Positions 19,117 through 27,893 of a stretch of DNA of 45,085 nt are shown here, piece after piece; within the stretch, counting starts at the first letter, position 1, and the number at the start of each line of letters is the position of its first letter. Source of the DNA: Candidatus Levybacteria bacterium GW2011_GWA1_37_16 (lineage in GTDB: Bacteria; Patescibacteriota; Microgenomatia; Levybacterales; UBA12049); contig CALRGR010000007.1 of NCBI GenBank assembly GCA_943357985.1, positions 1-45,085 on the forward strand. Reading direction: 5' to 3'. Under the pieces are notes generated by a model, which saw only the letters and a list, made by a program, of their open reading frames with translations, was not told the DNA's origin and searched no databases. The position numbers and the translations under genes were made by a program.

Positions 19117-20193
19117 ATGAGAAAACGGGCACTAATTACCGGAATTACGGGCCAAGACGGTTCATATCTTTCTGAACTTCTTCTTAAAAAGGGGTATCAA
19201 GTTTATGGGCTTCAAAGACACACAAGCTATCCTAATACATATCGCATAGACCACTTGATAAACAATCCTAAATTTCCTAATTTCTTGACGGCTTACGGTG
19301 ATTTATCAGACAGTTCGAGTATTTCTGCAATTATTGAAAAATGTGAGCCTGACGAAATATACAACCTTGGTGCGCTAAGCCATGTAGGAGTGAGCTTTTC
19401 CATGCCTGAATATACTGCAGACATTACGGGTTTGGGTGCACTCCGCATTTTAGAAGCGATTCGTCAATTAAAGGCCCCTATTAAATATTATCAAGCGGGA
19501 TCATCAGAAATGTTTGGCAAAGTAGAAAAAGATTCTTTCCAAAACGAAAATACACCATTTAATCCTCAGTCCCCATATGGTCTTGCAAAAGTATTTGCAT
19601 TTCATACAACAAAGATATACAGAAATAGCTATGGCATGTTTGCGGCAAACGGAATACTTTTTAATCACGAATCACCAAGACGCGGAATTTCATTTGTGAC
19701 AAGAAAGATAACGCTTGGACTATCCCGCGTTAAGCTTGGGATGCAAGATACTTTAATGCTTGGAAATTTAAATTCCAGCAGGGATTGGGGATATGCAAAA
19801 GATTACGTAGAGGGAATTTTTAAAATTTTGCAATACAAAGACGCAGAAGATTTTGTTTTAGCAACCGGAGAAACACATAGTGTACGGGAATTCGCCCAGA
19901 TAGCAGCAAAACAATTAGGAATTGATTTACAATGGAAAGGAACTGGCATTAGAGAAAAAGGTATTAATAGAAAAAATGGGAAAACGGTTATTGAAATAGA
20001 TCCTATACACTTTCGTCCGTCGGAAGTCGATTATCTTCTTGGAGATGCTCGAAAAGCTCGAAAAGTTCTAGGTTGGAAACCGAAAACAAGTTTTAATGAA
20101 TTAGTTGAAATTATGGTCAAAAACGATTATGATCTTGTCCGTAAGGAAACAAGACCCGGGCATAAAATAGAAGTAAGACACCGATTTTATTAA
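19117..20193 (+). CDS. gmd: GDP-mannose 4,6-dehydratase
   Basis: RALITGITGQDGSYLSELLLKKGYQVYGLQRHTS, YQAGSSEMFGKV, SPYGLAKVFAFHTTKIYR, ANGILFNHESPRRGISFVTRKI. Confidence 0.93.
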   Translation: MRKRALITGITGQDGSYLSELLLKKGYQVYGLQRHTSYPNTYRIDHLINNPKFPNFLTAYGDLSDSSSISAIIEKCEPDEIYNLGALSHVGVSFSMPEYTADITGLGALRILEAIRQLKAPIKYYQAGSSEMFGKVEKDSFQNENTPFNPQSPYGLAKVFAFHTTKIYRNSYGMFAANGILFNHESPRRGISFVTRKITLGLSRVKLGMQDTLMLGNLNSSRDWGYAKDYVEGIFKILQYKDAEDFVLATGETHSVREFAQIAAKQLGIDLQWKGTGIREKGINRKNGKTVIEIDPIHFRPSEVDYLLGDARKARKVLGWKPKTSFNELVEIMVKNDYDLVRKETRPGHKIEVRHRFY

Positions 20194-20196
20194 AGA

Positions 20197-20577
20197 GTGG
20201 AAAAAATAATCTACAATAATACTTTAATAGCCATACGAATTAAAAAATTCAAAAATGGCGTGACGTCTCTTACGGATCCCAGCGAACCTTTACAGCTTGT
20301 AATTCATAAGCGTTCAACGGGCGAATACACAAAAGCTCACGCTCATACTCCAAAGAGGCGTGTAACAGAAAATCTTCAGGAATGTTTAGTAGTTATAAAA
20401 GGAAAAATAAAAATTGATTTTTATACTCCGGATAAAAAGTATTTCAAATCTATATCTGTTTCATCTGGCGAAGTTATCATATTAATGAGCGGAGGACATG
20501 GAGTCCATATATTGAAAGATAGTGAAATTATTGAGATTAAAAATGGCCCCTTTATTGAGGATAAAGTTTTGATTTAA
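20197..20577 (+). CDS. Cupin-fold protein (possible sugar epimerase/isomerase or binding protein); GTG start
   Basis: HAHTPKRRVTENLQECLVVIKGKIKIDFY...GGHGVHIL cupin motifs; 3 bp after gmd. Confidence 0.7.
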   Translation: MEKIIYNNTLIAIRIKKFKNGVTSLTDPSEPLQLVIHKRSTGEYTKAHAHTPKRRVTENLQECLVVIKGKIKIDFYTPDKKYFKSISVSSGEVIILMSGGHGVHILKDSEIIEIKNGPFIEDKVLI

Positions 20578-20583
20578 ATTCAA

Positions 20584-21375
20584 TTGAAAAACTTAAAAAG
20601 CTTAGCAATCATAGGAAGTCGCGGCATGGTGGGAGAAGACTTGGTTAAATATCTAAAACCTCACTTTGTAGAAGTTGCTGAAGTAAACAAGGAAAACTAC
20701 GAAAAATATAAGGGCCGTCACTTTGACGTTATCATTAATGCGAACGGAAACAGTAATAAAATTTGGGCGCAGGATAATATCCTTGCAGATTTCGAAGCTT
20801 CCACAACCTCTGTTTACAAGACTCTTCTAGATTTTACATTTGAAACATATATATACATTTCATCTAGTGATGTGTATGAAAATCATACAAGCAAGAAATT
20901 TACATCGGAGGAAAAATCAATAAATCTTGAAAAACTTACCCCTTATGGATTCCATAAATTCTTAAGCGAATGCATAGTAAGAAATTTTACAAAAAACCAT
21001 ATAATTTTGCGCTGCCCCATGATGCTTGGAATAAAACTTAAAAAGGGACCCATATACGATATCTTGAATAGTTCACGTTTGTTTATATCTAAAGAGTCTT
21101 CCTTCCAAATGATAACTACAGAGCAGCTTGCTCAAATTATTTATTCCCTGCTTGAAAAAAATATTACAGGAGAAGTATTCAACGTAGGCGGAAAGGGAAC
21201 CGTGATGCTTAGTGAAGTAATCAAAGATGCAAAAAGAGATATAACATCCCCCAAGGACGGAAAAATACAAACGTATGAGATTGATGTTTCAAAACTAAAT
21301 AAGATTTATGCTCTAAAAACATCTGATACATATTTGAAAGATTTCTTAAAAAATTATATAATGCTTGAATCTTAA
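20584..21375 (+). CDS. NAD(P)-dependent SDR epimerase/4-ketoreductase-like; TTG start
   Basis: LAIIGSRGMVGEDLVKYL, YISSSDVYEN, YGFHKFLSE (YxxxK), GEVFNVGGKG. Confidence 0.8.
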   Translation: MKNLKSLAIIGSRGMVGEDLVKYLKPHFVEVAEVNKENYEKYKGRHFDVIINANGNSNKIWAQDNILADFEASTTSVYKTLLDFTFETYIYISSSDVYENHTSKKFTSEEKSINLEKLTPYGFHKFLSECIVRNFTKNHIILRCPMMLGIKLKKGPIYDILNSSRLFISKESSFQMITTEQLAQIIYSLLEKNITGEVFNVGGKGTVMLSEVIKDAKRDITSPKDGKIQTYEIDVSKLNKIYALKTSDTYLKDFLKNYIMLES

Positions 21376-21377
21376 TT

Positions 21378-22607
21378 ATGTTGGCTAAAAAATGTATTGT
21401 TTGTGGTAAAAGCTCGTCTCTTAAAAGAGTAATTGAAATGGGATTCCATCCCGCAGCAGATACATACATAAAAAAAGGACAACTTCTAAATCCTCAAAAG
21501 ACTTATCCGCTTAATTGCCTGCTGTGCTCAAATTGCGGCCATTTTCAAAATGAATATTTTATATCAGGTGAAGAAAGGTACATTGAAAGTAACTACAGCT
21601 ACACATCTTCAAATTCTCCCAGCGCTAGAGCCCACTGGGATGAATTTGCAGACACGGTCAGCAAATATATAAAGCTTGCTCCTTCAGACCATGCAATAGA
21701 GTTTGGTTCAAACGACGGCTATCTGACATTACAGTTTCAGAAAAAAGGAGCAAGGGCAACAGGAATTGATCCATCCCCAATCATGACAGCTGTTGCTAAT
21801 AAAAGCGGAGTCAACGCAATTCAGGGATTTATCGGAAAAGATACGATTGCCAAAGCTCTAAAAAAGAACGGCCAAGCACGCCTAATATGCGGGAATAATG
21901 TTCTAAATCATATAGAAAATTTGGGTGACGCTATGAAGGCTATAAAATTAGGACTAAAAGATGGGGGCTATCTTGTTGTAGAAGTACCATCTTTAAAAGA
22001 TACAATTGAGAAATATTTATTCGACATGATATTCCATGAACATATTTCCACTTTTAGTATAAAATCCATTGATTTTCTTTTCAGAAAAAACGGTCTATTT
22101 ATAACCCAGATTGAAGATATTCCCTACCACGGCGGATCAATGAGGGTATATGCCAGTACAAAAAAGTTGGCTTACAATAGTCAAATTGTCAAAAAACATA
22201 TAGCTGATGAGCAAAAATCTAATTTATTTAAGACAGATACATACAAAAAATTTATGACAAAGATTGTAAAGGATAAAAATGAACTTCTGGCTACTTTATA
22301 TTCTTTGAAAAAAAGCGGAAAAAAGATAGCTGCTGTTGGGGCAGGAGCAAGAAGCAATACCCTTCTTAATTTTTATAGATTGGATAATACCGTTATAGAA
22401 TTTTTGACCGATGCATCAAGACACAAGATAGGCAAGTTTACACCCGGCTCAAATATAGAAATAAAAGATGACAATTCTCTTTATTCTGGGGATATAGATG
22501 TTGCATTAATAACCGCCTGGAATATTGGTAAATATTTGACTGAGAAAATCAGGAAAGTAAATGATAAAATACAGTTCATTGTGCCCGGAGAAAAAGAGTT
22601 AATGTAA
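21378..22607 (+). CDS. Sugar C-methyltransferase (TylC3/NovU/EvaC-like, N-terminal Zn-ribbon + SAM domain + C-terminal domain)
   Basis: CIVCGK...CSNCGHFQN, AIEFGSNDGYLTLQFQKKGARATGIDPS, GGYLVVEVPSLKD, FDMIFHEHISTFSI, YHGGSMRVY. Confidence 0.88.
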   Translation: MLAKKCIVCGKSSSLKRVIEMGFHPAADTYIKKGQLLNPQKTYPLNCLLCSNCGHFQNEYFISGEERYIESNYSYTSSNSPSARAHWDEFADTVSKYIKLAPSDHAIEFGSNDGYLTLQFQKKGARATGIDPSPIMTAVANKSGVNAIQGFIGKDTIAKALKKNGQARLICGNNVLNHIENLGDAMKAIKLGLKDGGYLVVEVPSLKDTIEKYLFDMIFHEHISTFSIKSIDFLFRKNGLFITQIEDIPYHGGSMRVYASTKKLAYNSQIVKKHIADEQKSNLFKTDTYKKFMTKIVKDKNELLATLYSLKKSGKKIAAVGAGARSNTLLNFYRLDNTVIEFLTDASRHKIGKFTPGSNIEIKDDNSLYSGDIDVALITAWNIGKYLTEKIRKVNDKIQFIVPGEKELM

Positions 22608-22613
22608 GGAAAC

Positions 22614-23057
22614 ATGAAAAAAACTAAAGTAAAAGTTGCAACTAGAGACAATAGAGGAAACATCTCGGACATTTTTTACAATCATCCTATTGATCATGTA
22701 TCGATTATCAATTCAAAAAAGGGGGCTTTTAGAGGGGACCACTATCACAGATTTACCACTCAACATATTTACATGACCCAGGGAAGCCTGCGTTATTACT
22801 ACAGAAAAGTTACCGAGGGTAACGATAAAGTAAAAAGTGTCGTTATAAAAAAAGGTGAAATGATTACCACGGGACCCAACGAAGTACATGCTCTTGAGAT
22901 TTTGGAAGACAACCAATTTATTGCTTTTTCAGAAGGAAAAAGAGGTGGAAAGGATTATGAATCAGACACCTTTCGCGTATCACCGTCAATAATGAAAACG
23001 TATAGAGCAATACACCCTACAGGCTCTGCAGGAAGGCCAAAACGCACCTCCAAATGA
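22614..23057 (+). CDS. Cupin-domain protein (WxcM/FdtA-like sugar isomerase/epimerase or capsular cupin)
   Basis: KKGAFRGDHYHRFTTQHIYMTQGSLRYYYRKV, MITTGPNEVHALEIL. Confidence 0.72.
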   Translation: MKKTKVKVATRDNRGNISDIFYNHPIDHVSIINSKKGAFRGDHYHRFTTQHIYMTQGSLRYYYRKVTEGNDKVKSVVIKKGEMITTGPNEVHALEILEDNQFIAFSEGKRGGKDYESDTFRVSPSIMKTYRAIHPTGSAGRPKRTSK

Positions 23058-23719
23058 AAGTCTCCGTAATAATTCCTACTAGAAACGAGGCTCGGGCAAT
23101 AGGGCGAGTTTTAGAAAAAATTCCAAAAGAAATTGTCAATGAGATTTTAGTTATTGACGGATACTCCACGGACGACACTGCTTTGGAAGCAAAGGCAAAG
23201 CTAAGACGTGGAAAAGACAAATTCATTTTGCAAAAGAAAAAGGGGTTTGGCAATGCGATAATACAAGCATTCAAAGAAAGTTCGGGGGATGTCATTGTAA
23301 TTTTAAATGGAGACGGGTCTCAAAATCCAAAAGATATTCCTTCTCTTCTTGCCAAAATAAACCAAGGGTACGACTATGTAATAGCAAGCAGATACGCAAA
23401 AGGCGGGAGAAGTGATGACGATACAATTGTGAGATTTATTGGGAACAGAGCGCTAACTTGGCTCACAAACTTGATACACAGAACTAATGTTACGGATAGT
23501 CTTTATTTTTTTACCGCAATTACCCGAAAAGGGCTTAAAAAACTACATCTTAAATCTGCCGGTTTTGAATTCTGCATAGAAATACTAATTAAAGCCCATA
23601 AAGCCGGACTAAAATTTGCAGAGGTTCCGGTTGTTGAGCGTGCAAGCTTAAGCAAAACAAAAGTAAATGCTTTTTGGGTTGGATTAAGAATATTGAGAGT
23701 AATTTTACGAGAATACTAA
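23054..23719 (+). CDS. GT2 glycosyltransferase, DPM1-like
   Basis: KVSVIIPTRNEARAIGRVLEKI, VIDGYSTDDT, VIVILNGDGSQNPKDIPSLL, YVIASRY. Confidence 0.87.
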   Translation: MKVSVIIPTRNEARAIGRVLEKIPKEIVNEILVIDGYSTDDTALEAKAKLRRGKDKFILQKKKGFGNAIIQAFKESSGDVIVILNGDGSQNPKDIPSLLAKINQGYDYVIASRYAKGGRSDDDTIVRFIGNRALTWLTNLIHRTNVTDSLYFFTAITRKGLKKLHLKSAGFEFCIEILIKAHKAGLKFAEVPVVERASLSKTKVNAFWVGLRILRVILREY

Positions 23720-26502
23720 TTTGACTTATTCCGAATATCTAATTCATAAATAGCTTTTTTTAGAGTTGAATTATATTTATAGACCTTGATTGAGTAGTCA
23801 CTTGCATGGAGAGCAGCAGAAGATGTAGAGAAAACATTATCTACCACACCTGATACTCTATCCCGCCATATATAAACGTCATCTTCTAAGATGATATATT
23901 TGTTCTTCTTAAAATTATCCTTGTTTTTTAACTCGGGTATAATACTGAAATCTGTTGGCGAGAATCTAGGAATTTCTTTTGGTTTTATTAATACGGCCGC
24001 TGACCATAAAGTATTAAAAATAATAGGTTTTTTTACGTTTTCGGCAACAACAACAAGATCACTTTTTCCCCCTGCCAAAACTATCGCATTACTAGGTAAT
24101 TCTGAATTAGTCCACTTCAAATATTTAACTTCATTTTTACTTTCAGCAAAGCCTGAATTTAATTGAGCTACCGTAATTACCATTTTTGGAAAAATATACG
24201 CGGAAATAAACAAGATCAGCAGGAGCGACTCTATTATAATTTTTATCCTAGTTGAATACTTTCTGATATTTTCTGTTATCCAATCCACAAGAAACGCAAA
24301 CAAAATTACGCTCCAAACCACAATATGGACTTGTAAACGTGGGAATGGAGCATTTTTTGCCATTATAATAAGCATAATAATGTAAGGAATTATTGGAAGA
24401 GAAAGTTTTATAGCCGAATATTTAAAATTTAGAATAAAAAGAATAATAATCTCAACAAGGAGAAAAATTCCTACATAAATTTGCTCAGTCCATGTATAAA
24501 TGTAATCTCCGTTAAACACCTCATGGATTTTGAAATAATTATTAGCAATTAATGTCAATAGCATAATTAAAAATATCGAAATAATAGAGAATAATATATT
24601 TTTTTTAACAACTCTCTTTTGCGGGGCCTTTATAAAAGAAAAGGAAAGCATGCCGAGAAGGATTGGAGCAAGGAAAATTGTTTGCAAATCTGCATAATCA
24701 ATTAAATGCTTCAACATAACAACTGCCTGAACACCAAGATATAATAATTTCACCATAATATTTAATCCTAAAGAATTATCGTTGAGGGAAGTATATGCTA
24801 CATAGCTCGAGCCTCCAGTTAGAAACAATCCTCTCAAAAAATAGACTGCTGAAAATTTTATGTATACAAAGTATTCCCACCCGATATAAATTATTAGAAA
24901 AACAGACAATGGCACTAAAGATAAAAATAATATTTTTATATTTTTTTTTCTGAATATCTCCCCTCCTGTTTCCTTTGCTTTCTCGAAAAATACAACAGGG
25001 GCAAAAAGCGCAAATACTGCTAAATTATTTATTAAAAATAATGCCTTGTTTAATCCATCAATGGTTCCCACCATACCAAAGAATAGAAGCCAACGGATAG
25101 TTGCTCTTTGGAGTGTTAAGAAATAAACTATAAAGAACATTGAAAAAGTAAATAAAGAACCATTGTCTGGTGGGAAATTGAGTGAGATATGGGTTAAAAA
25201 ATCCGAAGTTACAAGAAAAAGACTGCCAATTATTCCACCTATTGTAATCCAGTTCTTTCGAGACAAAAGAAGGTAAGGAAGAGTAGCAACAATTGAAGAA
25301 AGAATAATCATGAGATATAGATACGCCTTAAGTCCTCCTGTAAATCCGACTATTTTAAAAAACACTCCTAAAATGGATGATTCAATAAGAAAGTTTTGTC
25401 CAAGTATTGCAGAACAAAAATTAGTTACCGCACATGTTGCGGTTCTTATAAACTGATCATAATCACCCTGCCCTCCTAGACCAGCATAAAATAAAGTCAC
25501 GCCCTCTTGATGTATCAAAGTCGAAGAAAACCTGTATGCCAATGCAAGCAAAAATAGAAGAAGTCCAATTTCAATTCTTTTTTTAGTATTAGTATTTAGA
25601 AAAACTAAATAAAATCTAGTTGAAGTAAATCTATGAGTTGTTTTCTTTGATAAATTAACTATTTTTCTTTCAAAAGACAAATAATTAAGCTTTATTGAAT
25701 TAATAACAGCTTTTAAAACTCTACGGTGATTGCTTTTAAGCTTCGGCAAAGATTTTGCGATATCTAAAAGTGTAATTTTTTTCTTTTTCATGAAAAGAAC
25801 AAGGATAAAAGGTAGGGCAAAAATAGCCATAAGCTGCCAATTTTGCATGGAATTTACATTATTTGCTACATAGATAAACTTTTTGTGAATAAAAGAAGAA
25901 AGTATCTTATGATTTTTTAGATCGTTCCGAGAATACTTATATACAAATGCAACTTGCGGTTCATCCAAGCTTAAACCAACTGCATCTTTGTATGTCCCGA
26001 AAAGTGACTCGACCTCGAAAACATAAGTATGATTTTTTGAATCTGCAATGGTAGGAAATCCGAAAGTAAAGTATTCATCCGGCCTAAATTCTCCAGCTTT
26101 ATAAATATTTTCGTAATACCAGTCCCCTTTTCCTTCCTCTTTTAATCTAAAGACCACTTTATCGGATACTTTTCCAAACCTTTCAAACCTAGCTAAAACA
26201 ATACCGAAATTATTTTCGGTCGCTTTTAATTTAACAGAAACTCTATCACCTTTAAGCAAATGATTGTCTAATTGATCAATTGTTCGCTCTTGACTAAACG
26301 TATTTTGAATATTTACCGACTTCTCTTCTACAAGAGACAGTGGTCCAAGCGAATCATAACGATTAATCTTTGAGAAAAAATAAGGATAGGAGATTAATAC
26401 TAAATATCCAATTGCTAAAAGCAGAGGAATAATATGTAATTTCAAAAGCCTTGCTTTCATTAATTTAAGTAAGCTATGTATCTTCTTAGCCCGTCCTGCC
26501 AA
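23716..26502 (-). CDS. Large (~914-928 aa) GT-C-like membrane protein with shared N-terminal module; likely true start ATG at 26460
   Basis: From internal Met15 (MKARLLKLHIIPLLL) the protein aligns with the N-terminus of 14172-17231. ATG at 26460 overlaps the rmlD stop as TAATG. Confidence 0.78.
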   Translation of the reverse strand: MAGRAKKIHSLLKLMKARLLKLHIIPLLLAIGYLVLISYPYFFSKINRYDSLGPLSLVEEKSVNIQNTFSQERTIDQLDNHLLKGDRVSVKLKATENNFGIVLARFERFGKVSDKVVFRLKEEGKGDWYYENIYKAGEFRPDEYFTFGFPTIADSKNHTYVFEVESLFGTYKDAVGLSLDEPQVAFVYKYSRNDLKNHKILSSFIHKKFIYVANNVNSMQNWQLMAIFALPFILVLFMKKKKITLLDIAKSLPKLKSNHRRVLKAVINSIKLNYLSFERKIVNLSKKTTHRFTSTRFYLVFLNTNTKKRIEIGLLLFLLALAYRFSSTLIHQEGVTLFYAGLGGQGDYDQFIRTATCAVTNFCSAILGQNFLIESSILGVFFKIVGFTGGLKAYLYLMIILSSIVATLPYLLLSRKNWITIGGIIGSLFLVTSDFLTHISLNFPPDNGSLFTFSMFFIVYFLTLQRATIRWLLFFGMVGTIDGLNKALFLINNLAVFALFAPVVFFEKAKETGGEIFRKKNIKILFLSLVPLSVFLIIYIGWEYFVYIKFSAVYFLRGLFLTGGSSYVAYTSLNDNSLGLNIMVKLLYLGVQAVVMLKHLIDYADLQTIFLAPILLGMLSFSFIKAPQKRVVKKNILFSIISIFLIMLLTLIANNYFKIHEVFNGDYIYTWTEQIYVGIFLLVEIIILFILNFKYSAIKLSLPIIPYIIMLIIMAKNAPFPRLQVHIVVWSVILFAFLVDWITENIRKYSTRIKIIIESLLLILFISAYIFPKMVITVAQLNSGFAESKNEVKYLKWTNSELPSNAIVLAGGKSDLVVVAENVKKPIIFNTLWSAAVLIKPKEIPRFSPTDFSIIPELKNKDNFKKNKYIILEDDVYIWRDRVSGVVDNVFSTSSAALHASDYSIKVYKYNSTLKKAIYELDIRNKSN
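25755..26460 (-). repeat. Paralogous module copy B: N-terminal TM-soluble-TM domain
   Basis: See module copy A (16527-17231). Confidence 0.8.
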
Positions 26503-27320
26503 GTGGGAAGCTTTACCCCCAATTTTTCAGCTTTTGTATTTCTAAGAGCGGAAAAAAATGGTCTACTCAAAGACCCTGCTATTCCTTTTCTATCAACAGG
26601 GATAATTTTTGTTGGCAAGCCTTTATCTTTTATAATTTCCTGTGCAAACTCTGCCCATGAACAATACCCTTCGTTTGCCAAATGATAGATACCATTGATA
26701 TTTCTGTGTTCAAGAAGTTCGAGCGTTGCCTTTGCCAAATCGGGTGCATATGTGGGATTAACAAACTGTTCCTTTGCGACCTCAATCGAATCTTCAGTTT
26801 TTGCCTGCTCTAAAATACCTAAGACAAAGTTCCCTTTTTTAGACCTACTACCATACTTGCCGCCGTAAACGCCGCTGCTCCTTATTACAATACTTGTCTT
26901 TGAATAAGCCAGGGATACATATTCTCCCGCAGCTTTCGATATTCCATACATTTGTACAGGACTTGGCTTATCCTCTTCAACATAAGGTGTTCCTTTTAGA
27001 CCGTCAAATACATAGTCAGTTGAATATGTTACGAACATTATATTTTTCTCACTACAAACTTGAGCGATTGGAGCCAAAGCAGTTGCATTTATTAAAAAGG
27101 CCTGGTCCGGTTGCTCCTCACAAACTGGAACATTATGAAAAGCGGAAGCATTAATAACAGCATCGGGAGCAATTGATTCAATTTTTGATTTTACTTTTTC
27201 CGAGTCGGTAATATTTAGTTCTTCGCGGCTGAATGAATGGACTTCATGTCCTTTTTCAACTGATTGCTTATCAATCTCCTGTCCCAGCTGTCCGTTTTTT
27301 CCTATTAGCAAAATTTTCAT
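26460..27320 (-). CDS. rmlD: dTDP-4-dehydrorhamnose reductase
   Basis: KILLIGKNGQLGQEIDKQ, NASAFHNVPVCEEQPDQAFLINATA, STDYVFDGLKGTPYVEEDKPSPVQMYGISKAAGE. Confidence 0.9.
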   Translation of the reverse strand: MKILLIGKNGQLGQEIDKQSVEKGHEVHSFSREELNITDSEKVKSKIESIAPDAVINASAFHNVPVCEEQPDQAFLINATALAPIAQVCSEKNIMFVTYSTDYVFDGLKGTPYVEEDKPSPVQMYGISKAAGEYVSLAYSKTSIVIRSSGVYGGKYGSRSKKGNFVLGILEQAKTEDSIEVAKEQFVNPTYAPDLAKATLELLEHRNINGIYHLANEGYCSWAEFAQEIIKDKGLPTKIIPVDRKGIAGSLSRPFFSALRNTKAEKLGVKLPTWQDGLRRYIAYLN

Positions 27321-27850
27321 TATTTTTTAAAATCCGGCAAATTTTCATCTTTCTCTGACAGTATTGGCTCTTTTATGGGCCATTTTATGTTAAATTTTGG
27401 ATCATTATACCTTATTCCAGCTTCAAAAGATGGCTCGTAATACTGCGTCACAAAATATTCAACAGTGGTATTTTTTTCAAGAGTCTGGAATCCGTGAGCA
27501 CAACCTTTTGGAAGAAGAAGCATTTTTTTATTTTCTGCTGTCAAATCTACTCCAAACCAATCGCCATATGTTTGCGAATCTTCTCTTATATCAACCGCCA
27601 CATCAAAAATACTGCCCGTCAAACACTGCACAATCTTGTCTTCTCCTTTTGGAGCATTCTGGTAATGAAGTCCCCTGATAACTCCTTTTTCTTTTGACAG
27701 TGATCTATTAATATGAACTATAGAGAAATCTACTCCTACTTTTTTGAGTTCTTCTTTTGCAAAAACTCTTGCAAAGTATCCCCTTTCGTCCTCTCTAGGC
27801 TCCAGTTCTATAACGAATACTCCCTTTAATTTTGTTTGTGTAATCTTCAT
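27320..27850 (-). CDS. rmlC: dTDP-4-dehydrorhamnose 3,5-epimerase
   Basis: ELEPREDERGYFARVFAKEEL, SKEKGVIRGLHYQ, DWFGVDLTAENKKMLLLPKGCAHGFQTLE, EYFVTQYYEPSFEAGIRYNDP. Confidence 0.92.
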   Translation of the reverse strand: MKITQTKLKGVFVIELEPREDERGYFARVFAKEELKKVGVDFSIVHINRSLSKEKGVIRGLHYQNAPKGEDKIVQCLTGSIFDVAVDIREDSQTYGDWFGVDLTAENKKMLLLPKGCAHGFQTLEKNTTVEYFVTQYYEPSFEAGIRYNDPKFNIKWPIKEPILSEKDENLPDFKK

Positions 27851-27853
27851 ACG

Positions 27854-27889
27854 TTCGAATTCCTCAGTATGATCCTGAGCACAGTCGAA
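27854..27889. repeat. Imperfect REP-like inverted repeat TTCGA-N4-CTCAG ... CTGAG-N5-TCGAA in the SDR/rmlC gap
   Basis: TTCGA 27854-27858, CTCAG 27863-27867, CTGAG 27875-27879, TCGAA 27885-27889. An alternative perfect 7-bp stem is ATGATCC 27869-27875 / GGATCAT 27891-27897. Confidence 0.6.
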
Positions 27890-27893
27890 TGGA

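Noticed and set aside
27397-27697. + strand ORFs (93 and 67 aa) opposite rmlC
   Set aside because: rmlC is unambiguous; these overlap each other and the conserved gene in antisense.
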